Shown: positions 1 to 7,993 of the stretch, in pieces
Numbering within the stretch: the first letter of the stretch is position 1
Layout of the letters: the number at the start of each line of letters is the position of its first letter
Position numbers and translations under genes: made by a program
From: Desulfurivibrio alkaliphilus
GTDB taxonomy: Bacteria; Desulfobacterota; Desulfobulbia; Desulfobulbales; Desulfurivibrionaceae
NCBI GenBank assembly: GCA_011048585.1
Contig: DSDS01000137.1
Coordinates: 1 to 32,091, forward strand
Direction: 5' to 3'
DNA: 32,091 nt
The notes under the pieces: generated by a model
Seen by the model: only the letters and a program-made list of their open reading frames with translations
The model's database searches: none
What the model was told of the DNA's origin: nothing

Positions 1-1
1 C

Positions 2-646
2 AGTTTTGACGCCATCGGGGCCTTCTCCCGGCGGGAGGATGCCCCGCATCAGGCTTCCCGCCCCTTTGATCAGGAGCGCGACGGCCTGATTCCCAGCGGG
101 GGAGCGGCCATCCTTTTTCTGGAGGCGGAAGAGGTCGCCAGGGCCAGAAAAGCTAAAATCATCGCTGAAATCAGCGGCTACGACTTCTCTTCCGACGGTT
201 ATCATCTTTCTGTGCCCAGCGGCGAGGGCCTTTCGCGCGCCATGCGGGGGGCCCTGGCCAACGCCGGAGTTTTACCCGCCGAGATCGATCTGGTGATGGC
301 CCACGCCACCTCCACCCCGGCCGGAGATGAAAAAGAGGCCCAGGCTTTGAGTCAGCTTTTCGGCCTGGAACAGGGGGAGCAGGGACCAGTGGTGGCCGCC
401 ACCAAGTCCCTTACCGGCCATGAATTCTGGATGGCCGGCGCCTCCCAGCTGATCTATGCCCTGCTCATGAGCCGGGCCGGTTTTGTCGCCGGCCACCCCA
501 ATCTGAGCAAGCCGGCCCCGGAAGCGGCGCTTTTACGAATACCCACCGCCACCATCGCCGCCACCCCTCACCATATTCTCTGCAACGCCGCCGGATTCGG
601 CGGCGTCAACGCCTGCCTGGTAGCCAAGGTACACCATGAAGTGTGA
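2..646 (+). CDS. Beta-ketoacyl-ACP synthase (KAS II/FabF-like), 5'-truncated by window edge
   Basis: C-terminal half of a condensing enzyme that elongates acyl chains on ACP. The frame is open from base 2, so the start and the catalytic cysteine lie outside the window. Visible motifs are RPFDQERDGLIPSGGAA, the first active-site histidine in MAHATSTPAGDE, the second in TKSLTGHEFWMAGA, and the closing glycine-rich NAAGFGGVNACLV strand. SLTGHEFWMAGA departs from the usual SxxGHxxGAAG, with Phe-Trp-Met where most KAS II enzymes have a small residue such as Leu-Gly. This could reshape the substrate pocket. The stop overlaps the next gene by 11 bp, so translation is probably coupled. It belongs to the left, ladderane-like half of the locus. 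The family call is firm; the chain specificity is unknown. Confidence 0.9.
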   Translation, partial: SFDAIGAFSRREDAPHQASRPFDQERDGLIPSGGAAILFLEAEEVARARKAKIIAEISGYDFSSDGYHLSVPSGEGLSRAMRGALANAGVLPAEIDLVMAHATSTPAGDEKEAQALSQLFGLEQGEQGPVVAATKSLTGHEFWMAGASQLIYALLMSRAGFVAGHPNLSKPAPEAALLRIPTATIAATPHHILCNAAGFGGVNACLVAKVHHEV

Positions 647-2138
647 CGTGGTGGTGATCGGCAGTGGCATTAGCGGTTTGACCGCCGCCGCCCTGCTGGC
701 CAAAAGTGGCCGGAGCGTGGTGATCGTGGAGCGTACCTCCCGGCCGGGCGGGGCCCTGAAACGGTTTGTCCGCCAGGGGGTCCCCTTCGATGTCGGGTTC
801 CACTACACCGGCTGCCTGGGAGAGGGTGACGTGCTCACTACCCTCTGGGATTACCTGGGGGTGCGCGCCATAATCCCCATCCGCCCCTTCCCCCCCGACG
901 GCCACGACGAGCTGTCCATCGCCGGCTACGACCAGCCGGTACGGGCTTTTTTCTCCTACCGGCGCCTAAGGGATGAATTGGAGCGGAGATTCCCCGGAGA
1001 GCGGATCGCCATCGCTGACTACCTGGGCAAGATTGCCGCGATCTGCCAGAAAATCCCCTTTTACAACCTGGAGTTGCCCCTGACCCCGTTTCTGCGGGGC
1101 TTCCAGGAACCCCCCGTTTCATTGTGCGACTACTTAACCAAACTCACGGCTGATCCCCAGCTCCAGGCGGTCCTGGCCAGTCCCGCCTTCCTCTACGGGA
1201 TCCCGGTCGCGCGGGCAAGTCTGGCGGTCCACGCCATGGTCGCCCACGGCTTTTACCGCGGGGCCTATACCATAGATGGCGGTGGCCAAGCGGTGGTGGA
1301 CGCCTTCCTCCGGATCCTGGAGCAGGCCGGGGTAACCATAATCGGCAAAAACCGGGTCGACGAAATTCTGGTGGAAGGTGGCGTGGCGGCCGGGGTCCGC
1401 ACCGACCGCGGACAGATTATCCACTGTCGTGACGTAATCTACACCGGTCACCCTTCCGCCGTGCCGGCCATGGTGCCGGCGGGTATTTTCCGGCCGATCT
1501 ACCTGAAGAGAATCCAAGGGTTGCGCAACACCGCCTCCATGTTCGCGGTTTTCGCGGTGGCTCCGGATGAGACCCCCGGGGAACCCGACTGGGTCAACCA
1601 CTATCACATCCCGGCCGGGCTCGCCATTCTGCCCGAAACCGCGCGGGTGCCCAGAACGGAAAGGGTCCTGATGATGACCACCCCGGAGCGGGGCCGCTTG
1701 CCAAACTTGAAAAATAACCACCGGGGCATTATACTCCTCAGACCCGCGCTTTGGGAGGAGATTGAGAGATTCGCACCAACCGGTCGCCGCAGTCGCCCCC
1801 CGGCTTACCTGGCCTGGAAAGAGGAGCTGGCCGGGGAGATGATTGCGGCGGCCGGCCGCTACTGGGGGGAGAGCTACGCCGCCCTCCGTCCCTTGGCGGT
1901 GGGCACCCCCCTGACTTTTCGCGATGAGTTGGCCGCCCCTGAGGGAGCCGCCTACGGAGCCCAACATTGCCTGGGCCAGCACAACCCCGGAGCCCGGACC
2001 AGGCTGCCGGGCTTTTGGCTCGGTGGCCAGAGCACCCTGATGACCGGCGTGGTGGGGGCGGCCCTGGCCGGGTTGGTCAGCGCCGGAGAGATTTTGGGAC
2101 TGGAATCGACATGGGAGCAAGTGCGCCAATGCCGTTGA
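636..2138 (+). CDS. FAD-dependent phytoene-desaturase / retinol-saturase-like oxidoreductase
   Basis: A 500-aa flavoprotein. The N-terminal Rossmann motif VVVIGSGISGLTAA is followed by VIVERTSRPGGALKRF, and the C-terminal FAD-closing segment is FWLGGQSTLMTGVVGAALAG. This layout is typical of the CrtI/CrtISO/all-trans-retinol 13,14-reductase superfamily, which desaturates, saturates or isomerises polyene chains. DVGFHYTGCLGEG near residue 50 resembles the CrtISO/retinol-saturase branch more than classical CrtI. No squalene or phytoene synthase is nearby, so the substrate is more likely an ACP- or lipid-bound acyl polyene than a carotenoid. Genes of this family occur in the candidate ladderane clusters of anammox bacteria. 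It starts inside the upstream KAS gene (AAGGT about 6 nt before the ATG) and overlaps the next gene by 10 bp. Confidence 0.85.
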   Translation: MKCDVVVIGSGISGLTAAALLAKSGRSVVIVERTSRPGGALKRFVRQGVPFDVGFHYTGCLGEGDVLTTLWDYLGVRAIIPIRPFPPDGHDELSIAGYDQPVRAFFSYRRLRDELERRFPGERIAIADYLGKIAAICQKIPFYNLELPLTPFLRGFQEPPVSLCDYLTKLTADPQLQAVLASPAFLYGIPVARASLAVHAMVAHGFYRGAYTIDGGGQAVVDAFLRILEQAGVTIIGKNRVDEILVEGGVAAGVRTDRGQIIHCRDVIYTGHPSAVPAMVPAGIFRPIYLKRIQGLRNTASMFAVFAVAPDETPGEPDWVNHYHIPAGLAILPETARVPRTERVLMMTTPERGRLPNLKNNHRGIILLRPALWEEIERFAPTGRRSRPPAYLAWKEELAGEMIAAAGRYWGESYAALRPLAVGTPLTFRDELAAPEGAAYGAQHCLGQHNPGARTRLPGFWLGGQSTLMTGVVGAALAGLVSAGEILGLESTWEQVRQCR

Positions 2139-3361
2139 AACGAGTTGTCATTACCGGGCGCGGCGCCGTTTCCCCCTTCGGCCTCGGAGTTCAACCCCTC
2201 CTGGAGGGGATCTGGGCCGGGCGCTCCGCCATCCGGGCCATGCCGGAGTGGGCCCGGATCGACGGCTTAAAAAGCCTCCTGGCCGCCCCGGTGCCCGATT
2301 TTGCCGACAAGGAGCTCCTGCCCCGCAGCCTGCGACGCACAATGGGCCCAATGGCCAAATATGCCACCTTGGCGGCTCTTGAGGCCGTCAAGGACGCCGG
2401 GATCGACCAATCCCTGCTGGCCACCGGCACCATCGGGGTCGCCGTCGGTTCCACCACCGGCAGTCCCTCCGCCTATGAAGATTTTTACCGCACCTTCCTG
2501 CCCGCTGAGACCATCGGCGGCATCAGGTCCGGCGAATTTTTTAAAATCATGGGCCACAGTTGCGCGGCCAATATCTGTCTGGCCTTGGGGATCCATGGCG
2601 AACAGTGGTCCCCGGTCAGCGCCTGCGCTTCCTCTTCCCAGGCCATCGGACTGGGCTATCTGCTGATCCAGGCGGGTCGCCAACGGGCCATGCTCTGCGG
2701 CGGCGCCGATGAAGTTCACCACTCGGTCACCGGGGTTTTCGACGTGGTCCGGGCCGCCTCGCTGCAAAACGACAATCCGGCCGCCACACCCAGACCCTTT
2801 GATGCCGAGCGGGACGGGGTGGTTTGCGGCGGCGGGGGCGGAATTATCCTGCTGGAGAGCTACGAGTCGGCCCGGGAAAGAGGCGCCAGGATTTACGGCG
2901 AAATCATCGGTTTTGGCAATGTCAACGACAGTGAGCATATCGCCAACCCCCATGAGGGCTCCATGGCCAGGGCCATGCTCAATGCCATGGACGAATCCAA
3001 GATCAGCCCCGCCGAGGTGGATTATGTCAACGCCCACGCCACCGCTACCCTGCTGGGCGATCCGGCCGAGGCCGCGGCCATCGCCAAGGTGGTGGGGGCC
3101 TCGGTGCCCACCAGCTCCTTTAAGGGGCATATCGGCCATACCCTGGGAGCGGCGGCGGCCCTGGAGACCATCGTTCTGCTGGAGATGCTCCAGCGCCAGG
3201 AGATCATTCCCACCCTTAATCTGGCAAACCCGGACCCGGAGTGCGCCGTGGCCAATCTGGTCCGTAAAATTGAAAAGAGAGCATTAACCACCGTGCTGAA
3301 AAACAACTTTGCCCTGGGCGGCGTCAACGCAGCTTTGGTTCTGAGGAGATTAACACCATGA
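2129..3361 (+). CDS. Beta-ketoacyl-ACP synthase, complete (KAS II/FabF-like)
   Basis: A 410-aa condensing enzyme with the full Cys-His-His triad: C166 in SACASSSQA, the first His in NAHATATLLGDPAE, and the second in FKGHIGHTLGAAAALE. It ends with NNFALGGVNAALVL. I chose the ATG at 2129 because it gives the usual family start MPLKRVVITGRGAVSPFG, has GGGAG about 12 nt upstream, and overlaps the flavoprotein stop. An in-frame ATG at 2111 would add six residues. It should extend an acyl chain on the ACP encoded immediately downstream, with which it shares an ATGA overlap. Family assignment is very secure. It is an active ketosynthase, in contrast to the Cys-less homologues at 7437 and 14225. Confidence 0.95.
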   Translation: MPLKRVVITGRGAVSPFGLGVQPLLEGIWAGRSAIRAMPEWARIDGLKSLLAAPVPDFADKELLPRSLRRTMGPMAKYATLAALEAVKDAGIDQSLLATGTIGVAVGSTTGSPSAYEDFYRTFLPAETIGGIRSGEFFKIMGHSCAANICLALGIHGEQWSPVSACASSSQAIGLGYLLIQAGRQRAMLCGGADEVHHSVTGVFDVVRAASLQNDNPAATPRPFDAERDGVVCGGGGGIILLESYESARERGARIYGEIIGFGNVNDSEHIANPHEGSMARAMLNAMDESKISPAEVDYVNAHATATLLGDPAEAAAIAKVVGASVPTSSFKGHIGHTLGAAAALETIVLLEMLQRQEIIPTLNLANPDPECAVANLVRKIEKRALTTVLKNNFALGGVNAALVLRRLTP

Positions 3362-3627
3362 TGAGCAACGACGAACTTCGCCGTCGAGTAGTTGCAACCC
3401 TGGCGGAAGAACTGGAGCTGGACCCCGAGGCGTTGACTCCGGAGGCCACCCTATACGATGACCTGGGCCTGGACAGCCTTGACGCCGTGGATATGGTGGT
3501 GGCCCTGGAGAAGAGTTTCGGGATGAAATTTAACGATGAGGAGAGCCTGAAGGCTGTCCGCACGGTTAACGACCTTTTTGAACTGCTGATCAAGTTGAAG
3601 GAAAGCCAAACCGCGGATGAAGCTTAG
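3358..3627 (+). CDS. Acyl carrier protein (first of two)
   Basis: An 89-aa acidic helical carrier protein. The phosphopantetheine attachment site is S40 within DDLGLDSLDAVDMV, and the following helix (VALEKSFGMKFNDEE) is the typical recognition helix II-III region. Length and charge fit a type II ACP. It overlaps the upstream ketosynthase by ATGA and the downstream PlsC-like gene by 11 bp, so the ketosynthase, carrier and acyltransferase are probably made together. It differs clearly in sequence from the ACP at 12723, which suggests that the two carriers serve different steps or chains. Confidence 0.95.
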   Translation: MMSNDELRRRVVATLAEELELDPEALTPEATLYDDLGLDSLDAVDMVVALEKSFGMKFNDEESLKAVRTVNDLFELLIKLKESQTADEA

Positions 3628-4345
3628 CAGGCTGGCGGCCAATCTCTATTGCTGGTCAACCTTTATCCTTGTTACTCTGGCCTTCGGAGCGTTCCTGCCG
3701 CTACTCGCGCTGGCCCAAACCCTCTCTCCGGGCAAATCGCCTGGTCGACCTCTGCGGCTTGCCATCAGGAGATACGGCTGGATCCTGCTGCGTCTCCTCT
3801 CCCCGGCCGTGCCCATCTCCGTCGAAAACCGGGCCGGCGCGCTGCCCTTGCCGGCAATCTTTGTGGCTAACCACCGCTCCGCCCTCGACCCCTATCTCTT
3901 CGGGATGCTGGAGGTGGAAAACGCCTTTATCACCGGCTGGCCGTTCAATATCCCAATTTACGGCCGGGTGATGCGGGCCGCCGGCTACATCGACGCCCGC
4001 AACGGCTGGCCGGAGGTTGAAGCCCAGGGCCAGCACCTAATCGACGAGGGCTGCTCGCTGATTATCTGGCCCGAAGGGCATCGTTCCCGGGACGGCAAGC
4101 TGGGCCGTTTCCGCCAGGGCGCCTTCAAGCTGGCGGCGGCCACCGGCCGCCCCCTGATCCCGGTGGCAATCATCGGGGCGGGAGAGGTGTTGCCCCCCGG
4201 TAAATCCTTGTTGACTCCCGGCCCGATCAAGTTGATCATTCTGCCGCCGATCACCTTGAAAAAAGGAGATGACGGTGTTATAGTCCCTCGTCTTTTGGCA
4301 GCGGAAACCCGCAAGGCAATCACCAAGGAACTGGCTGCTTGGTAA
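3617..4345 (+). CDS. PlsC-family 1-acyl-glycerol-3-phosphate acyltransferase-like protein
   Basis: A 242-aa membrane-associated acyltransferase. An N-terminal hydrophobic segment (about residues 12-35) precedes the acyltransferase blocks: catalytic NHxxxxD as VANHRSALDPYLFG near residue 85, and the phosphate-binding block WPEGHRSRDG near residue 153, followed by GAFKLA. PlsC enzymes move an acyl group from ACP or CoA to a lysophospholipid hydroxyl. Being next to an ACP and two ketosynthases suggests that it puts the locus's own acyl chain on a glycerolipid instead of serving housekeeping phospholipid synthesis. The acceptor is inferred. The start overlaps the ACP gene by 11 bp. Confidence 0.88.
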   Translation: MKLSRLAANLYCWSTFILVTLAFGAFLPLLALAQTLSPGKSPGRPLRLAIRRYGWILLRLLSPAVPISVENRAGALPLPAIFVANHRSALDPYLFGMLEVENAFITGWPFNIPIYGRVMRAAGYIDARNGWPEVEAQGQHLIDEGCSLIIWPEGHRSRDGKLGRFRQGAFKLAAATGRPLIPVAIIGAGEVLPPGKSLLTPGPIKLIILPPITLKKGDDGVIVPRLLAAETRKAITKELAAW

Positions 4346-4380
4346 GCGCAGCCTACAACTGTTGGCCACCGGAACCGGAG

Positions 4381-5706
4381 ATGCGGATACCGCCCCCCAC
4401 CAGCCGATACTCCCTCACAAGCGGGATCTCCCTGCGAGAGTGTGGAAAAACCGAACGAGAAGCCGCCCAGCTGGAGTTGCTGCGCCGCCACCTGGAGCTG
4501 GCGGGCACCTCCGAATTTTATCGGGAAAAATTCCAACAGGTGGGGTTGGTGCCCAGTCAATTGCGCTCCCTGGCCGAGCTTCACAAGCTGCCCCTCACCG
4601 AGCGGGCGGACCTGAACCGCGGTCATGGCTGTTTTTTCCCCGCCGCCGACCTCACCGCCACCGACCTAGCCCTCACCTCCGGCACCACCGGCAATGCCGT
4701 CACCGTTCCCTACACCAGTAATGACCTGGAGCGGCTGGCCTACAATGAGATGATAGCCTTTTTTCGCATCGGCATCAAACCCGGCCAACGGGTTCTGCTT
4801 TGCGTTACCCTGGATCGCTGCTTTATCGCCGGACTGGCCTATTATACGGGCCTGGTCCGGCTGGGGGCCACCGCCATTCGCAGCGGCGCCGGCAGCCCTT
4901 CCCGGCAATGGGAATTGATTCGCACTTTGAACCCTTCGGTCATCGTAGGCGTGCCCACTTTTCTCTGGCAGTTGGCCCAATGGGGGCTGGAGCACGGGCT
5001 CGATCCGACCCGGGCCGGCATCGAAACCCTGGTCACCATCGGCGAACCGATCCGCAAGGCCGACCTGACCCTCACTCCCCTGGGGGAGATGCTGGAAAAA
5101 GGGTGGGGAGCCAAAACCTACGGTTCCTACGGGGCCACCGAACTGGAAACCGCCTTTGTCGAATGTCCCGCCACCGCCGGGGGCCATGTCCATCCCGAAC
5201 TGATGCTCGTGGAGATTATCGACGAAACCGGCACGCCGGTGCCGGACGGCCAGCCGGGGGAAGTGGTGGTCACCCCCCTGGGGGTTGAAGGCCTGCCGCT
5301 GGTCCGTTTTCGCACCGGCGATGTCGCCCGACTCTACCCTGAACCCTGCTCCTGCGGCTGGCAGACCCCGCGCCTGGGCCCCATTGAGGGACGGTTGGCC
5401 CAACGGCTCAAGTGCCGGGGAACCACCCTCTACCCGGAAAACATCTTCCAGGCCATCGACGAAATTCCCGGCATTGCCGCCTACTACGTGGAAGCCCGGG
5501 CCCACTTCAGCCTCGCCGACGAGATCACGGTAGTGGTGGGCGGAGACGAAGCGGTTGAACCGGCCGCGATCCAGGAGCGGTTGCAAGCCAAACTACGGGT
5601 AAAACCGGAGGTTATAAAAAGATCTCCGGCCGAGGTGGTTGCTGTGATTGAAAAAGGCAGTGGCCGAAAAATGAAAAGATTTTTTGATTTTCGGAAGGTA
5701 GAATAA
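4381..5706 (+). CDS. PaaK-like AMP-forming acyl/aryl-CoA (or ACP) ligase
   Basis: An adenylate-forming enzyme of the phenylacetate-CoA ligase branch, about 441 aa. The ATP-binding P-loop is LALTSGTTGNAVTVPYT. A later motif is YGSYGATELE, followed by VRFRTGDVARLYPEPCSCG and GRLAQRLKCRGTTLYPENIF, the usual PaaK C-terminal layout. It would activate a carboxylic acid, perhaps an aryl or polyene starter, for transfer to CoA or one of the ACPs. APE loci use an adenylating enzyme to load an aryl starter on ACP. I used the ATG at 4381. A TTG at 4339 with AAGGA 9 nt upstream, overlapping the PlsC stop, is a serious alternative and would add 14 residues. No aromatic amino acid ammonia lyase is visible here to supply coumarate-type starters. 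Confidence 0.88.
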   Translation: MRIPPPTSRYSLTSGISLRECGKTEREAAQLELLRRHLELAGTSEFYREKFQQVGLVPSQLRSLAELHKLPLTERADLNRGHGCFFPAADLTATDLALTSGTTGNAVTVPYTSNDLERLAYNEMIAFFRIGIKPGQRVLLCVTLDRCFIAGLAYYTGLVRLGATAIRSGAGSPSRQWELIRTLNPSVIVGVPTFLWQLAQWGLEHGLDPTRAGIETLVTIGEPIRKADLTLTPLGEMLEKGWGAKTYGSYGATELETAFVECPATAGGHVHPELMLVEIIDETGTPVPDGQPGEVVVTPLGVEGLPLVRFRTGDVARLYPEPCSCGWQTPRLGPIEGRLAQRLKCRGTTLYPENIFQAIDEIPGIAAYYVEARAHFSLADEITVVVGGDEAVEPAAIQERLQAKLRVKPEVIKRSPAEVVAVIEKGSGRKMKRFFDFRKVE

Positions 5707-5708
5707 CC

Positions 5709-6743
5709 GTGTCGTGTTTAAGTGAATATTGGGGGCAGGAGTTCACCCCGCAGGAGATCGCCCAGACCCGGAAAAACAACGGGCTGCTGTCGCTGGAGCT
5801 TGAGCTTTCCCGGGCGTGCAATATCCGTTGTGTGTACTGCTATGCCGCTTCCGGTCTACCCCTGGCCAATGAGCTTACCGCCGCCGAAATCGAGAATGTG
5901 ATCGACCAGGCCACCGCCCTCGGCATCCGCAAAATTATCGTCCTCGGCGGCGGCGAGCCCCTCTTCTATCCCAGCATTTTCGAGGTGATCGATTACATTC
6001 TGGCCAAGGGGATCAAGGTGGACATCTTTACCAACGGCACCCTGATCACCCCGGAGATCGCCGAGCTCCTGGCCCAGAAAGGGGTGGCGGTGGTGATCAA
6101 GATGAACAGCCGCGATGCCGCCGTCCAGGATTATCTGGCGGGACGGCCGGGAACCTTCGCCGCCATCGAAAAGGGCCTGGCGGCCCTGCTGGCCGCCGGC
6201 TACCCAAACGAGCATCTTCTGCTGGGCATTCAGACCATTATCTGTCGCCAGAACTATGATGAACTTCCCGATATCTGGCGCTGGGCCCGCAGCCGGAAGA
6301 TCATCCCCTATGTGGAGATGATGACCCTGCAGGGCAGAGCCTCCGAGCACCCCGAGTTGGAAGTTCCCATAACCGAGATCAAAACCCTTTTTGAAAAGCT
6401 CTCCGAGATCGACGCCAAGGAGTTCGGCCAAACCTGGACCCCCCACCCGCCCCTGGCCGCTTCCCAGTGTTCCCGCCATGAATACTCCTGTACCGTGACC
6501 TCCATCGGCGAGGTTCATCCCTGCCCCGGAGTTAACTTGCCGGTGGGCAACATCCGTGAGCAGTCGCTGGCCGATATTCTGCGCACCAGCAAGATTATCC
6601 GCGATCTGCGCAACATCCGGACCACCATCAAGGGTAAATGTTCCGGCTGTGACTATAACACCATCTGTTACGGCTGTCGCGGCCATGCCTACCAGGTAAC
6701 GGGGGATTACCTGGCCGAGGATCCGCTTTGCTGGCTGAAATAG
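5709..6743 (+). CDS. Radical SAM protein with SPASM-type C-terminal cysteines
   Basis: A 344-aa radical SAM enzyme. The 4Fe-4S/SAM motif is C37-x3-C41-x2-C44 in SRACNIRCVYCYA, followed by VLGGGEPLFYP, the glycine-rich SAM-binding segment. The C-terminal third has a SPASM-like cysteine series: C in AASQCSRHEYSC, then GEVHPCPGVNLPVGNI, then GKCSGCDYNTICYGCRG, and a last Cys in EDPLCW. This indicates extra Fe-S clusters. SPASM enzymes mostly modify peptides or small carriers by C-H abstraction. No peptide precursor gene is visible here, so the target may be an ACP-bound or lipid-bound chain (inference). The start is GTG with GGAAGG about 9 nt upstream, 2 bp after the ligase stop. Confidence 0.93.
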   Translation: MSCLSEYWGQEFTPQEIAQTRKNNGLLSLELELSRACNIRCVYCYAASGLPLANELTAAEIENVIDQATALGIRKIIVLGGGEPLFYPSIFEVIDYILAKGIKVDIFTNGTLITPEIAELLAQKGVAVVIKMNSRDAAVQDYLAGRPGTFAAIEKGLAALLAAGYPNEHLLLGIQTIICRQNYDELPDIWRWARSRKIIPYVEMMTLQGRASEHPELEVPITEIKTLFEKLSEIDAKEFGQTWTPHPPLAASQCSRHEYSCTVTSIGEVHPCPGVNLPVGNIREQSLADILRTSKIIRDLRNIRTTIKGKCSGCDYNTICYGCRGHAYQVTGDYLAEDPLCWLK

Positions 6744-6771
6744 CAAAACCGGGAAGAACCGGGGAAAACCG

Positions 6772-7419
6772 ATGAAGATACGCCGCCGCCCCGGCCAGCG
6801 CCACAACCCGCTCCGAATAAGTCCGGGGCGGGCGGCTTTCTCGGCCTTCTCCCTCTTTTCACTTATCTTAACCCACCTTTCTCCGGGTCCCTGGCTGCCG
6901 GGGGTGCTGGCCAGTGAGCGGGGGAGGGATAAGGCCGACTGGATTCTGCTGGCCGGCTACGGCACCAGCCATCCCGGGATGGGGGCCACCAAACTCCGGA
7001 TACAGACCGTCGATCTGGTCCCCAGGTATGAGCGGAACCTGACAGCAAACCCGGGCTCATCCTGGTACCGGGGTGAGCACTCTTTGCTGCTGGAGCTGCC
7101 GCTCCACCTGGCGGTGAGTCCTGACAGTACCCTCATGGCGGGGATCAACTTCCTGGCCTGCTGGCGATTCACCGCCCATGACCGGCTGCAGCCCTACCTC
7201 CTGGCCGGGGGTGGTCCCCTCTACATGGCCAGCAATCTGGAGGGGATGGGAACCAGGCTGAACGGCAACTACCAGTTCGGCATCGGCCTGCGCCGACCGA
7301 TGGGCCACCACAGATACCTGAATTTGGAATACCGTTTTCACCATGTCTCAAACGGGAACCGCAAGGAGCCCAATGATCCCCTCAACTCAAGCAAATTTTT
7401 GCTGGGGGTAACCTTTTAA
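6772..7419 (+). CDS. PagL-like (acyloxyacyl hydrolase family) outer-membrane protein
   Basis: A 215-aa protein. An arginine-rich start is followed by a hydrophobic stretch (about residues 21-47) that fits a signal peptide. The rest has alternating amphipathic strands ending in Phe, typical of a small beta-barrel. The C-terminus EYRFHHVSNGNRKEPND...GVTF matches the PagL signature: His-x-Ser followed by Asn, Gly and Pro-Asn, then a terminal strand. PagL removes the 3-O acyl chain of lipid A in the outer membrane. The catalytic Glu of Pseudomonas PagL sits about 12 residues after the Ser; here that position is not Glu, so enzymatic activity is uncertain. Its place in the polyene operon suggests a role in outer-membrane lipid remodelling or in anchoring the product. 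Confidence 0.7.
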   Translation: MKIRRRPGQRHNPLRISPGRAAFSAFSLFSLILTHLSPGPWLPGVLASERGRDKADWILLAGYGTSHPGMGATKLRIQTVDLVPRYERNLTANPGSSWYRGEHSLLLELPLHLAVSPDSTLMAGINFLACWRFTAHDRLQPYLLAGGGPLYMASNLEGMGTRLNGNYQFGIGLRRPMGHHRYLNLEYRFHHVSNGNRKEPNDPLNSSKFLLGVTF

Positions 7420-7436
7420 CCGAAGCGGAAGCAGCT

Positions 7437-7991
7437 TTGCCGACACCAAACAGCCCTGACTCGCGGGATTATTATCGTTATGCCTTCTGCGAAACGGCCA
7501 GCCCGGAGGTAACCCGACTGCTGGCGGCGACTCCTTCCCGCTGGGGACGAATGCCGCCCCTGAGTCGAGCCCTGGTGGTGGAAGCGGGCCGCGTCCTGGT
7601 GGAAAACGGTCTCTTGGCGCCGGGCGAGAAATTTTCGGACCAGGGCAAACGGGTGGGGCTGATCGGGGGCACCACCACCGGTTCCCTGGCCACTGATCTG
7701 GAGTTCGCCGCCACCCTGCTGACCGGTCCCAACCTGGCCAGTCCGGCCCTCTTCGGCTATACTCTGCCCAACATCCCCCTCTCCGAAGCCGCCAACCACT
7801 TCGGCCTGATCGGTCCGGTTTACGCGATCTTTGCCCCGGAGTCGCCGTTGGTCGCCGCCGAGGAGGAAGCCGGCCGCTGGCTCGTCAGCCAGCCCGAACT
7901 TACCCTGATGCTCGCCTGTGCCTTCGACAGCCGGCCCATGCCCGGTCAGGCCGGTCAACTGGCCATAACCTTCACCATCGTGAGCCGATAA
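7437..7991 (+). CDS. Half-length ketosynthase-like protein without catalytic Cys (chain-length-factor-like)
   Basis: A 184-aa protein resembling only the N-terminal half of a beta-ketoacyl synthase. It has a basic segment before PPLSRALVVEAGRVL, then VGLIGGTTTGSLATDLEF (compare VGICLGTTVGCAFNDEDYY in the complete enzyme at 12993) and SPALFGYTLPNIPLSEAANHFGLIGP. Where active enzymes have the nucleophile Cys, the alignment I made by eye gives Glu135 (FAPES). It stops before the first active-site His. Such short Cys-less proteins (Ketoacyl-synt_2 type) act as chain-length-factor partners of real ketosynthases. The start is TTG with GGAAG 5 nt upstream; the first in-frame ATG (7551) would cut conserved sequence. 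It may be a genuine partner subunit or a decayed ketosynthase. The compact arrangement with its neighbours favours a real gene. Confidence 0.72.
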   Translation: MPTPNSPDSRDYYRYAFCETASPEVTRLLAATPSRWGRMPPLSRALVVEAGRVLVENGLLAPGEKFSDQGKRVGLIGGTTTGSLATDLEFAATLLTGPNLASPALFGYTLPNIPLSEAANHFGLIGPVYAIFAPESPLVAAEEEAGRWLVSQPELTLMLACAFDSRPMPGQAGQLAITFTIVSR

Positions 7992-7993
7992 AG

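Noticed and set aside
1134..2129. Long minus-strand open frame opposite the flavoprotein gene.
   Set aside because: Low-complexity Gly/Pro/Arg-rich translation with no recognisable domain, and fully antisense to a well-supported gene; typical of GC-rich shadow frames.
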